Source of the DNA: Candidatus Hydrogenedentes bacterium UBA2224
GTDB taxonomy: Bacteria; Hydrogenedentota; Hydrogenedentia; Hydrogenedentales; SLHB01
Length of the DNA: 31,523 bases
Reading direction: 5' to 3'
NCBI GenBank assembly: GCA_002348185.1
Contig: DDYW01000085.1
Span: 25,151-56,673, forward strand
Below the pieces are notes generated by a model. That model made no database searches. It worked only from the letters and a program-made list of their open reading frames with translations, and had not been told where the DNA came from. Below, piece by piece: positions 23,265 through 31,523 of the stretch. Position numbers and translations under genes: made by a program. Every line of letters begins with the position of its first letter. Position 1 is the first letter of the stretch.

Positions 23265-25727
23265 TCATTTTTGCCATGGCGCTTGCAGGCCGTATTGCGC
23301 GGGGGACCCAGGCAGATAATACAGCTCGCAGCGAAACCAGTCCTGGCCCCCGGGGAGGTCGTCGAGGTAGACCGCGACGGTGTAGTCATTTGCTTCGCTG
23401 GGCTGCTCGAGGACAAAGGGGTGCATCGGCCGTGAATAGAGGTCGTTGGGGACGACCGTGACGGACTCGCTGGGCAGCGGCGCGAGGATGTCGAAGCGGC
23501 GCACATCCGGCCCATCCCAGCGGAGGTGTTCGACGCGGTATTCGCCGCCGGTGACGCGCACGAGATCCTGCCCATCCACGAGGATATCAAAACTGGCAAA
23601 CTTGACCGCCTCGGCGGCGTGTTCGGCGAGCACCTCCGCGTAACGTTTCTGTTGAGCGGCCACGGTGGCTTCGACCGCGCTGCGTGTGGGCGCTTCTTCC
23701 CAGGCCTGGATGGCGGCGGAACGGTCTTCGAGCAGCGCGCCGGCGCTTTGAATCAGTTGATTCACCCCGAAGAGCTGGTAATGGAAGCCGGGCAAGCTGC
23801 TGAACGCGTCGCGCGCGACGCAGACCTCGTCGTACGCCTTCTGCAAAGCGATACGATAGACCTCGGTTCCGCGGTCGAAATAATCAAAATAAGCGAAAAT
23901 CAGTCTCACATAACCGAGATTTGTGGCGATCAGATTGCGCGTCATATCGAGGCGTTCGGCCATTTCGGCGGCGAGGGCCGCATCCTGGAGCCGGCCTTGA
24001 ACGTTTGCGTATCTCTGACGCATTTCGACGGCGACCGCGAGGCCGTGTTCGATGTCCGCGAGCGTCTCGACACGCCAGGGGTTGCAGCGGAGGTAAATCT
24101 TTCTCATGAACTCGAGATGGGCCTTGCCGCCGTCAATGGCCGGGTATCCCTCGACGGGGAATTCGCCGACGCGCATGTGCAGGAACGAGTTGAATTGCCC
24201 GTAGGAAATGGGGCCGATGTGCAGCCCGTACTGGTAGGCGCTGGGTGAAAGCAGGTAGATTGCGGCCATGTCGTCCGCGGCCTCGGGTCCGAAATGCATG
24301 GCACAGAAATCGCGGGCGATGGCCTGCATGTCGTCATAGGGATCCCACATCAGGCGGTAGATTACGTAGGCATAGGCGCCGAGGGTGTCCCATCCGCGCG
24401 CCGAGCGGGCAGCAAGCGATGCGACGCCGCGCAGGTTGGACTGCTCCGGCAACAGGAGGTATTGGAGCCCGTTCTGAAAGTACCGGCCGGAGAACGTGGG
24501 AAACAGGTGGCTTTTGCCGCCCTCGTAGTAGTTCATGGCCTCGAAACAAACGAGCGTGTCATGGGGCGTCTGGTTGAATGTTTCGTTGTAGGGCTGATAC
24601 CACCAGCGGTCGCCCGCGGTGATCTTGGGGATGAGATAGAGATTATTGCGCGGCACGGCGTCGGTAAAGATCTCGCGGAAGACGGCGGGCTGGTAGTGCT
24701 GCTCGTGCATCACCAGGCCCCACGTGAAATGGAAGTAGGTCTTGTTGAACTCCCCGGCGACCACCTCGTGCACTTTCTGGACAAACTGGGTGAACCGCTG
24801 GGTGTAGCTCGTCGTGCAGGCGGGATTCTCGTGGAGCAGATCGTACGCGGCGTAATCGTCCCAGAACCCGGAAATGTCGTCGTTGCAGATCTCGACGCCG
24901 TCCAGTTCCGGCAGGGCCGTAAAGAGCTTCCGGTACTTGTCCTGCACCGCGTCCCACAATGCTGAGTCGCAGGGATCGAGGGTCGCGCCGTGTTCTTCGA
25001 GCAGGGACGGATGATAGGTGAAATCGTTCGAGAAACTGAAGTACTTCATGTGCAAAGCGTGGGCGTAGTTGATCAGTTCGCGGGCCTGCTCGCGGTGTGC
25101 CGCGTTCGCCGTGCGTTCCGGCTCTGCGTCCCACGGGACGAGATCGAGCACATTGGGGCCGGCGACCCAGTTGAAGGAGCCCCGCAACGCATTGTGGAGT
25201 TCCTCTTTTGTGCGTCCGCCGGGCCCGGAGCGCCCCCAGGCGGCGCCCATGCGAAGCGCCATCGCCGGAACGCGGGTGGCGTTCAAGTCCGGCAGCACGC
25301 GGTACACGCGAAGCCGGTCCCACAGCCAATACACGCCGTAGACATCGCCGATTACCGAGCCGCCGGCGACCGCGAGGAGTCTCCGGCCATCCTGCGCCAC
25401 GGTCTGCAGGGCGTAGCCCTGTTCGTCCCCGGGCGCGGTCACGGTCAGGACGCCCGAGTCCGTCAAAGCCTTTGTCTGCGCGTTGCGGACGGCGCTACCC
25501 ACCAGGATGACGTTTCCGGACGGCAGGGAGGCGTCGTCCTTGAGCAAGAAGGTATGTCCGAATGCCGTTCCCGCATTGACGAGGTCCTCAACCGCCAAGG
25601 TCATCGCCGGGTCCGCCGCCAGGGAAGGCGGCAGGACTACCGTCCACTCCTCGGCCAGAGCGTTTGCCGTTGTCACCAGCAACAGGCTCAGAAAAAGCCC
25701 CACACGGAGCGCAATCGACTTTGCCAC
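23265..25727 (-). CDS. secreted GH67/GH20-N-domain-type glycosidase-like protein
   Basis: The protein is 820 residues. The start is GTG at 25727 with AAGGA nine bases upstream. The signal peptide ends ANALA (about residue 25). Residues of about 30-145 form the alpha/beta N-domain of alpha-glucuronidases and hexosaminidases, ending GDVYGVYWLWDRL (128-140). The barrel begins near 158 (ALRMGAAWGR). ELDGVEICNDDISGFW (274-289) is a candidate catalytic strand with several acids. A long helical C-terminal part follows (600-720), then a beta domain. Alpha-glucuronidase activity is plausible but the family's exact catalytic motif was not matched. It is the first gene of the minus-strand run and its partner is the GH78 gene. 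Confidence 0.65.
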   Translation of the reverse strand: MAKSIALRVGLFLSLLLVTTANALAEEWTVVLPPSLAADPAMTLAVEDLVNAGTAFGHTFLLKDDASLPSGNVILVGSAVRNAQTKALTDSGVLTVTAPGDEQGYALQTVAQDGRRLLAVAGGSVIGDVYGVYWLWDRLRVYRVLPDLNATRVPAMALRMGAAWGRSGPGGRTKEELHNALRGSFNWVAGPNVLDLVPWDAEPERTANAAHREQARELINYAHALHMKYFSFSNDFTYHPSLLEEHGATLDPCDSALWDAVQDKYRKLFTALPELDGVEICNDDISGFWDDYAAYDLLHENPACTTSYTQRFTQFVQKVHEVVAGEFNKTYFHFTWGLVMHEQHYQPAVFREIFTDAVPRNNLYLIPKITAGDRWWYQPYNETFNQTPHDTLVCFEAMNYYEGGKSHLFPTFSGRYFQNGLQYLLLPEQSNLRGVASLAARSARGWDTLGAYAYVIYRLMWDPYDDMQAIARDFCAMHFGPEAADDMAAIYLLSPSAYQYGLHIGPISYGQFNSFLHMRVGEFPVEGYPAIDGGKAHLEFMRKIYLRCNPWRVETLADIEHGLAVAVEMRQRYANVQGRLQDAALAAEMAERLDMTRNLIATNLGYVRLIFAYFDYFDRGTEVYRIALQKAYDEVCVARDAFSSLPGFHYQLFGVNQLIQSAGALLEDRSAAIQAWEEAPTRSAVEATVAAQQKRYAEVLAEHAAEAVKFASFDILVDGQDLVRVTGGEYRVEHLRWDGPDVRRFDILAPLPSESVTVVPNDLYSRPMHPFVLEQPSEANDYTVAVYLDDLPGGQDWFRCELYYLPGSPAQYGLQAPWQK

Positions 25728-26178
25728 CGCTTTGATCCTTATCTTTCGCGAGCACCTTCGGCAGACCGGGGCGGTTCAGGCCGAAACCCTGGGGCGAGGC
25801 AGAGTTACAGACCGTTTTGAGGGCCCAGGGTTGAGAGACTTTGCCGCACCTTCAAGATCACGATTGTGCGAGTATGCCAGAAGAAGGTGAGCCATGCGAA
25901 ATCCGCAGCCTCTGAGGAGGTATCCCCGGCTGTAGAGGCCCGTGACCGGCTTCTTGTTTCTCTAAACTCTGTGCCGGCACATTTCAGTTAGCGCCCGGCA
26001 AAGCACTATTGTTTCAGCCCCCCCAGGACCGGAAACTTTCCCAGGGCCGGATGCGGGTGTGATACCATGGAATCGCGGTGGCAGCATGGATGTGAGGGAA
26101 GTCTGGCGAGTCCGGAGCAGTTCGCCTGCTGGCTGGACAGGCTGGCCTGCGATTGCGGACGGAGGGAGGGGCCCGGCA
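25728..26178. other. divergent intergenic region
   Basis: This region separates the minus-strand glycan locus from the plus-strand propeller gene, so it should hold promoters for both. I see no gene and no convincing -35/-10 pair. It contains the palindrome at 25970-25981 and a GGAGGGAGGGG ribosome binding site just before 26179. Confidence 0.6.
25970..25981. promoter_or_regulatory. perfect 12-bp palindrome in divergent region, candidate operator
   Basis: TGTGCCGGCACA is fully self-complementary. It lies about 240 bases from the glycosidase start on one side and about 200 from the propeller start on the other. A shared repressor or activator site is possible; chance occurrence in GC-rich DNA cannot be excluded. 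Confidence 0.35.
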
Positions 26179-29100
26179 ATGAAGCGGCTTGTTTCACGTG
26201 TGCTCGTGGCGTTGATCGCGGCGGGTTCCGGCGTAGCGCATGCCGCGGAGAGTGCTCCCGGGGCATTGGCCGCACACCTCCAGGCAACGGCTGGAACGAA
26301 GGCCGGCGTTTGTGTGGTGATTGGCGGCGGCAACGTGGGTATCGCCCCGGCAATCGCCCGCCAGAGCGATTTTGTCGTGCATTTCCTCGACTCGGAAGCG
26401 GCAAACGTCCTGTCGGCGTACACCGCAGCCGAGGCGCAAGACCTGTTTCTTCCCCGGTTTGTCGCCGAGCAAGCCACATTTGAGCGCCTTCCGCACGCCG
26501 ACAACGTGGTGGATCTCCTGGTGGCGGTCAACCCCTCGGAGCACACGCTTTCCCAACTGGGCGCGCCGGAGATTCTGCGCATTCTGCGGCCAGAGGGCAC
26601 GGCCATGCTGGGGTTTACCGAGGCGACGGAGCCGGCCTCCAGCCGCCTGAAGCAGTGGGCGGAGGCAGGGGGCTTGGGTGCGGCAGAGCTGCAGAACGAC
26701 GCCTTCGGCGTCTGGCTCAGGCTCTCGAAACCACCGCTCGACGGCGCAGATGATTGGAGCCACTGGGAACACGGGCCGGATAACAACCCCGTCTCCGCTG
26801 ACACGCTGATCACAGCGCCATACATGACGCAGTGGATGGGAGAACCGTATTACATCACAATGCCCGCCATCACGACCGCGGCGGGCGGACGCACGTTTCT
26901 GGCCATGGGGCACATCGCTCACCACGAACGGGAGGAACCCTGGCTCAACACCGTGCTGGCGCGCAACGGCTACAACGGCGTGGAATTGTGGCGCCGCCGT
27001 CTGCCGGACGGATACCTGGTCCACCGATCCGCCTTTATCGCCACCGATGACGTGTTCTACATGATCGACCTGGATGGCAGCGGTTGTCTGTTGCTGGACC
27101 CGGAGACGGGCGAGGAACAGCGCGAGATTCGCATTCCGGAACTGGCGGGCGAATGGAAGTGGATGGCGCTCCAGGGCGACACGCTTTTCGTGCTGGCGGG
27201 TGAGGCGGCGGACCCGGCCGAGACCACGATCGTGCGGAGCAAACGGGACCATTGGAGCTGGGGGGAGTTGAGCCCGGGATACTACGCCCCCCGGATCCCG
27301 TGGGGATTCGGGACGACCCTTGCGGCCTATGACCTGGGGAGCGAACAGTTGCGGTGGGTGTATACCGAAGACGCGCCCATAGATTCCCGCGCCATGGCGC
27401 TAAGTGACGAGGGGGTCTTTTTCTATGCGCCCGACGCCCGCATGGGCCGGCTGGATGCGAAGACAGGCCAGCCGCTTTGGGTCAACGAAGATCCGGCATT
27501 ACGGGCGCTGATTGAGGAGGAAGGCGTGGGCCTTTCTTCGACCCCGGGCTTCCGCACGAGCGTTTTCTGTCTCTACACGCCACATAGCCTGATATACGCG
27601 GCGCAGACGCGCCTGAACGTGGTGGCCGTTTCCCCGGAAGACGGCCGGCTTCTGTGGCACCGGCAGAAAACCTCCAGCAACCCCAACACACTGTACGTGC
27701 CCGGCGTTCTGACGTCATCGGAACCGGCCGGGGCAGGCCGCTTGCTGGCCGGGATCGGCCCCGAAGGCAGCACGCTCGTCCTGAATCCGCAGACGGGCGA
27801 GATTCTGGAGGATCTGCAATTCGCCAAACGGTCCTGTGCCCGCCTCACGGCCACCGCGGATTCCTTCTTTTGCCGGGGAATGCCCGAAGGGGTGACCCGG
27901 TACGATCGCATCCACGGGAAAGTGCAGTTTAACGGCGCGCTGCGGCCTGCGTGCAACGACGGGGTGATTGCGGCCAATGGCTTGCTCTACATCGGCCCGT
28001 GGACCTGTGACTGCAACCTGACGCTCATGGGAACGGTGGCGATGTGTTCCGCGCACAATAGCGAAGCGCCCGCGGAAGGGGGGGGCGAGCCGGAACCCGG
28101 CGGCATGACGGACGCCGCACCCCTGGATGTGTCCCCGAACGACTGGCCGGTTTATCGCGGGAACAATGCGCACAGCGGGAGCTCCGGGGTGGGGCTTTCG
28201 GGCGAATTCTGGCGACTCTGGACGTATCGCCCGGAGCACGCCTTCCACCCGACCGCCCTGACCTCGGCGGGGCCCTACCTCTTCTTTGCGGGCAGCGACG
28301 GGAAGGTGCGCGCGCTCGAGGGGCAAACGGGCGCGCAGGTCTGGAGCTATCAGACCGGCGGACCGGTGATGCAGCCGCCCACCCTCTGGAACGGCCGCGC
28401 CTACGTGGGATCGGCAGACGGGTATGTCTACGCCCTTGAGGCAACGACAGGGCGGCTTCTGTGGCGCTTTCGCGCGGCCCCTGAGGAACGCCGCATCATG
28501 GTGCATGGGGCGCTTTGTTCGACGTGGCCGGTCAACAGCGGCGTGCTCATCGAAGACGGCGTGGCCTATGCCGCCGCCGGCATTGTGGACTATGACGGCA
28601 CCTTCGTGTATGCGCTCGACGCGGTTACCGGCGCGCTCAAATGGGCCAACACCACCTCGGGGCATATCGATCGGGAGCTTCGCAAGGGGGTATCCGCGCA
28701 GGGAGGGCTCACCATCGCCGCGGGCCGGCTGTGGATGGCTGGCGGCAACGTCATTTCGCCGGCCTCGTACGATCTCACGACGGGCCAGTACCTGGGGCCG
28801 GACGCCGGGGACGGGTCTCCGCGCGCGAACCGCGGTGAGGAAATCGGCGTGTTTCGGGACAAGCACCTCGTATTTGGGGGACGCCTCCGGTATTCCGCGC
28901 GGGAGAACGTCGTGAATCCGGGGAGTTTCCAACTCTGCCGCCTTGAGTCCGCGGCGCCCGCGCAAGAACCCGAGACGCTGTGCGCGGGCCGGATTCCCCC
29001 GGCGTGGGATTCGGAGCACGTGCTCGCCGTGGATGGCCCCTTTACCCCACTCCGGTATGCCCGCGCGGATGACGTGGCGGCATCGCTGCAACAGGGTCCC

Positions 29101-30072
29101 CCGTTCCGCGCACCCCGTTCGGTCGCCGTCGAAGGGATTCCGCCTGACTCCGACGTCGTGGCGCTGGCGTTGGGGAACGGAGGCGGGCTGGCGGCATACC
29201 GGATGGCGCAGCCCGCGGTCCTGGCGCCGCGGTGGCGCATCTGCCTCATTTCCCTTCCCGAGGCGGCAGTGACGTGGCAACAGGATCTCAGCACAGGGGC
29301 GCTGGCCAGCGGATTATTGATTGACCGCGAAGGCCGGGCGGTGGTCATGCTGCAGGATGGCCGTGTTGAATGTTTCGGCGGAGAAGATACGATGCGCACC
29401 CACATTGACGCCCTGGCTGCCGAAGCGGTTCAGGGTTCGGAGAAACGGGAAGAAGCCGTTAATGCGCTGATGGGGCTGCTTGAAAACGCGCAAGGTTCAA
29501 ACAGCCGCGAATGGGTGTTGAGCGCGTTGGGGAAGGCTGGCGTGGACGTGGCCCGGCCGGCGCGCGAATCCGGCCACATCACGCGGTGGCGCCTGATGGG
29601 CCCCGTCCCGTGGGACGGGCGGGAGAACCCTCTGGACAAGGTGTACGCCGGCGAGCCCGACGTGGACATCACCAGGCCGGTCACGCTTGGCAGGAAGACG
29701 TTGGCCTGGCGCGAGTACGTTACCGAACTTCCCAATGGTGAAGTGGATCTCGCCCGCATCTATGGCTCCCGCGAATTCGAGGCGCTCTATGCCTATGCCG
29801 AAGTCGACCTGTCCGGGTATGCCGGGCAGGATGTGTTTCTCCGGATTGGCAGCAACGACGGTTACAAGTGCTGGTTTAACGGCCAGGAAGCCGGGCGTTT
29901 CGAGGGCGGGCGCTCGTACCGTCCCGGCCAGGACTCGATTACGGTGCGCGCCCGGGCGGGAATCAACACCGTTCTCCTGAAGGTGACTCAATTGGGCGGC
30001 GCCTGGGGCTTTGGTGTCCGGCTTACCAACGCGGAGGGCGTCCCGATCAATCTTGCGGAGGCGCTGCGGTGA
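26179..30072 (+). CDS. secreted fusion: degenerate SAM-methyltransferase domain + PQQ-like beta-propeller + lectin-like C-terminal domain
   Basis: The protein is 1,297 residues from the ATG at 26179, with GGAGGGAGGGG seven bases upstream and a signal peptide (MKRLVSRVLVALIAAGSGVAHA). Residues of about 30-165 follow a class I methyltransferase layout: VCVVIGGGNVG (44-54) as the cofactor loop, an acid at 71, LPHADNVVDLLVAVN (104-118) and ILRILRPEGTAMLG (132-145). From about 200 to 1115 come many PQQ/WD-type blades (LEGQTGAQVWSY; ALEATTGRLLWRF; ALDAVTGALKWA). WPVYRGNNAHSG near 656 marks a second propeller start. The end (VDLSGYAGQDVFLRIGSNDG, then CWFNG near 1230) resembles a PA14/galactose-binding-like domain. 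SAM is not expected outside the cell, so the first domain is probably structural or binds another ligand. Confidence 0.8.
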   Translation: MKRLVSRVLVALIAAGSGVAHAAESAPGALAAHLQATAGTKAGVCVVIGGGNVGIAPAIARQSDFVVHFLDSEAANVLSAYTAAEAQDLFLPRFVAEQATFERLPHADNVVDLLVAVNPSEHTLSQLGAPEILRILRPEGTAMLGFTEATEPASSRLKQWAEAGGLGAAELQNDAFGVWLRLSKPPLDGADDWSHWEHGPDNNPVSADTLITAPYMTQWMGEPYYITMPAITTAAGGRTFLAMGHIAHHEREEPWLNTVLARNGYNGVELWRRRLPDGYLVHRSAFIATDDVFYMIDLDGSGCLLLDPETGEEQREIRIPELAGEWKWMALQGDTLFVLAGEAADPAETTIVRSKRDHWSWGELSPGYYAPRIPWGFGTTLAAYDLGSEQLRWVYTEDAPIDSRAMALSDEGVFFYAPDARMGRLDAKTGQPLWVNEDPALRALIEEEGVGLSSTPGFRTSVFCLYTPHSLIYAAQTRLNVVAVSPEDGRLLWHRQKTSSNPNTLYVPGVLTSSEPAGAGRLLAGIGPEGSTLVLNPQTGEILEDLQFAKRSCARLTATADSFFCRGMPEGVTRYDRIHGKVQFNGALRPACNDGVIAANGLLYIGPWTCDCNLTLMGTVAMCSAHNSEAPAEGGGEPEPGGMTDAAPLDVSPNDWPVYRGNNAHSGSSGVGLSGEFWRLWTYRPEHAFHPTALTSAGPYLFFAGSDGKVRALEGQTGAQVWSYQTGGPVMQPPTLWNGRAYVGSADGYVYALEATTGRLLWRFRAAPEERRIMVHGALCSTWPVNSGVLIEDGVAYAAAGIVDYDGTFVYALDAVTGALKWANTTSGHIDRELRKGVSAQGGLTIAAGRLWMAGGNVISPASYDLTTGQYLGPDAGDGSPRANRGEEIGVFRDKHLVFGGRLRYSARENVVNPGSFQLCRLESAAPAQEPETLCAGRIPPAWDSEHVLAVDGPFTPLRYARADDVAASLQQGPPFRAPRSVAVEGIPPDSDVVALALGNGGGLAAYRMAQPAVLAPRWRICLISLPEAAVTWQQDLSTGALASGLLIDREGRAVVMLQDGRVECFGGEDTMRTHIDALAAEAVQGSEKREEAVNALMGLLENAQGSNSREWVLSALGKAGVDVARPARESGHITRWRLMGPVPWDGRENPLDKVYAGEPDVDITRPVTLGRKTLAWREYVTELPNGEVDLARIYGSREFEALYAYAEVDLSGYAGQDVFLRIGSNDGYKCWFNGQEAGRFEGGRSYRPGQDSITVRARAGINTVLLKVTQLGGAWGFGVRLTNAEGVPINLAEALR

Positions 30073-30141
30073 ATGTTCGCGCCGGGAGCCCATGAGGCTG
30101 TCTATGTGTTTCGGAGAATACGCTGAGGGCCACCGTAAGCG

Positions 30142-31167
30142 ATGAAGCGAATCTCGAGACTCTATTGGGCCGTGGTTTTGGCGGGAATCTCGGCGTTTCC
30201 CGCCGGGGCCTGCAACGAGGGCAGCGTGCGCGATGCGGCGCTTGAAAGCGCTCGCGACGTTCACCGCCTCTGCGTCATCGCAAATGCCGAAGAGGTGCGC
30301 GCCGCACCGATTTGCGCCCGCCTGCAAACCTGGCTGGACGGTTTTGACAACGGACTGAACATCCGGCTTGAACGGGTAAACGCGGACGATCCCTCGTTGC
30401 TCTGGCCGTCCCTGGGAATTCCATCCGCACCGCCCCGCATGCCGGTGGTCGCGCTGGTGGGTATGTCGCCGGCCACGCACCTCCCCTTTATCATTGACCA
30501 TTGGGAACCCGAACCCAGCGAGGAGGACCTCGCCCTACTGGCGACATCACCTGTCCGCGAAACCATCCAGCGCGAAACCGCGCATTCGTGGGCGGTGCTT
30601 GTGTATTCGCCCGCATCTGGGACAGAGGACGGCGCGCTGGAAGGCCTGCTGAATCGCGTTGTCGAGAAATGGGCTCAGGAACATCCTCTCGACCTCGGGC
30701 TCGTCCGGCTGGACCGCAGCGATCCTCGCGAACGGTTGCTCTGCGCATTCACGGGAATCTCGCCGGCCACGCCGGACTGGGTGGGCGTGGTCTTCGGCCG
30801 GGGAAAGCTCATGGCGCCGCCGCTGGCGGGCGGGGAAATCACGGAATCCAGCATCATGAGGCTTGTAGAAGGCCTCTCCGTGCCCTGCACGTGCCTGCAG
30901 TACTCGCTCGCATTCGGGCTGGACATCCCCATGCCGTGGGACAGCGCGTTTGATCCTCCGGCCATCGCGGGCACGCCGGGCGCGGGTCCTGCTGCGTTGC
31001 CGCTCGAGGAGCGCGTAAAGGCGCTCCAGAGCGAAGTCAGGGATGACAGTTATTTGCTGTATCTGGCGCTGCTCCCGCTGATGGGCCTTGCGGCCGTCGC
31101 TCTTGGCGCGACTGCGGTGCTGGTACTGCGGCGCCGGGGAGCGCGCGTCCACTCCCTGGAGGAGTAA
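30142..31167 (+). CDS. membrane-anchored secreted protein with two thioredoxin-like repeats (inferred)
   Basis: The protein is 341 residues. The start MKRISRLYWAVVLAGISAFPAGAC gives a signal peptide; C24 could be a weak lipobox Cys. One C-terminal helix (about 306-328, YLALLPLMGLAAVALGATAVLVL) followed by RRRG anchors it. Two halves look alike: LCVIANAEEV ... IRLERVNADDP ... MPVVALVGMSPAT, and WAVLVYSPAS ... LGLVRLDRSDP ... GISPATPDWVGVVFGRG. Each has the strand-helix-strand then strand-strand order of a thioredoxin fold without a CxxC. VPCTCLQ lies near the end of the second repeat. It follows the propeller gene by 69 bases on the same strand, so they are probably co-transcribed. I recall similar proteins in Planctomycetota-like genomes; function unknown. 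Confidence 0.75.
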   Translation: MKRISRLYWAVVLAGISAFPAGACNEGSVRDAALESARDVHRLCVIANAEEVRAAPICARLQTWLDGFDNGLNIRLERVNADDPSLLWPSLGIPSAPPRMPVVALVGMSPATHLPFIIDHWEPEPSEEDLALLATSPVRETIQRETAHSWAVLVYSPASGTEDGALEGLLNRVVEKWAQEHPLDLGLVRLDRSDPRERLLCAFTGISPATPDWVGVVFGRGKLMAPPLAGGEITESSIMRLVEGLSVPCTCLQYSLAFGLDIPMPWDSAFDPPAIAGTPGAGPAALPLEERVKALQSEVRDDSYLLYLALLPLMGLAAVALGATAVLVLRRRGARVHSLEE

Positions 31168-31209
31168 AGCGGAACCGATTGCCGTTCGCCTGGGCTCCGG
31201 CCGCGCCGT

Positions 31210-31523
31210 TCATTCGCCCGGCGGCGCTTCCTGCTCCCGGGCAGGCTCCGGGATGCACATGCGGAAACACGGAGCGGAAGATTCCACTTCCCGCGCGGCT
31301 TCCTCCAGTTTTCCCTGGCCGTAGAGCGTGTCAATACGGGAGAGGGCGCGTCGCAGTTCCCAGGCCGTCTGGGAGGTTGCTCCTGAAGCGCGTTCTTCGG
31401 CATCGAGCTGCCGGAGGTCATCCATGGGCAATTCCGCCAGAACCTGCGCCGCGACTTCAGACCAATAGGTATAGAAGTCGCAATACTGGAGTTCCCGGAG
31501 AACGTCTTGCGCATAGCGCTGAA
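31210..31523 (-). CDS. hypothetical protein, C-terminal part (5' end outside window)
   Basis: An open minus-strand frame runs from the window edge to a stop at 31210-31212, about 103 codons. It reads QRYAQDVLRELQYC ... LAELPMDDLRQLDAEERASG ... and ends AREQEAPPGE. It is helical and charged (SRIDTLYGQGKLEEAAREVESSAP looks like a helical hairpin). The family is not recognised. It converges on the preceding plus-strand gene with a 42-base gap. Confidence 0.6.
   Translation of the reverse strand, partial: QRYAQDVLRELQYCDFYTYWSEVAAQVLAELPMDDLRQLDAEERASGATSQTAWELRRALSRIDTLYGQGKLEEAAREVESSAPCFRMCIPEPAREQEAPPGE

Noticed and set aside
27715..29280. 521-codon minus-strand frame opposite the propeller gene
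   Set aside because: Arg/Pro-rich shadow of a clearly coding plus-strand gene.
1..31523. CRISPR array, rRNA operon or riboswitch
   Set aside because: I saw no regularly spaced direct repeats with unique spacers, no rRNA sequence and no riboswitch core. The DAGVSPA repeats are inverted and irregularly spaced, so they are not a CRISPR array.

Overview
The window is GC-rich bacterial DNA. It carries many secreted or Tat-exported glycosidase-like proteins, two Tat-type Gfo/Idh/MocA oxidoreductases, an SSS-type sodium:solute symporter, a very large PQQ-type beta-propeller protein fused to a degenerate methyltransferase domain, and DAGVSPA-type dispersed repeats. This mix is typical of Candidatus Hydrogenedentota and of Planctomycetota, Lentisphaerota and Verrucomicrobiota relatives. 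That placement is inference: no rRNA or universal marker gene is present.

Layout. (1) 1-1050: the 3' end of a tRNA with its terminator, then a minus-strand BrnT/BrnA toxin-antitoxin module with a clear promoter and palindromic operator, a truncated transposase, and a degenerate second copy of a tRNA 3' half. It looks like a small mobile-element scar at a tRNA. (2) 1050-10244, minus strand: a GH20-N-domain glycosidase-like protein, a Tat-exported GHL6-like hydrolase, a 50-residue small ORF with an excellent Shine-Dalgarno, a 944-residue secreted barrel-type protein, and a geranylgeranyl-reductase-like flavoprotein. (3) 10245-12215: a repeat-rich spacer with four copies of a short inverted element, a plus-strand secreted protein with PepSY-like features, and a second dispersed repeat. 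(4) 12216-13046: a cupin and carboxymuconolactone-decarboxylase (AhpD-like) pair. (5) 13389-25727, minus strand: a carbohydrate-use locus with a GH67/GH20-N-like protein, an alpha-L-rhamnosidase (GH78), an SSS symporter, two Gfo/Idh/MocA oxidoreductases and an unusual DoxX-Tat-barrel fusion. (6) 26179-31167, plus strand: the methyltransferase/PQQ-propeller/lectin-like giant and a membrane-anchored protein that looks like two thioredoxin-like repeats. (7) The C-terminal part of an unknown minus-strand gene runs off the right edge.

How they may work together (inference). Exported glycosidases, above all the rhamnosidase and the alpha-glucuronidase-like protein, would trim a rhamnose- and possibly uronate-containing glycan outside the cytoplasm. 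The SSS carrier would import the released sugar or sugar acid, and the oxidoreductases would modify it. No SusC/SusD-type genes and no recognisable regulator are in the window. The least ordinary items are the predicted dual Sec/Tat membrane fusion (14634-16277), the secreted methyltransferase-fold/propeller fusion (26179-30072) with its duplicated Trx-like neighbour, and the small ORF at 5686-5838.
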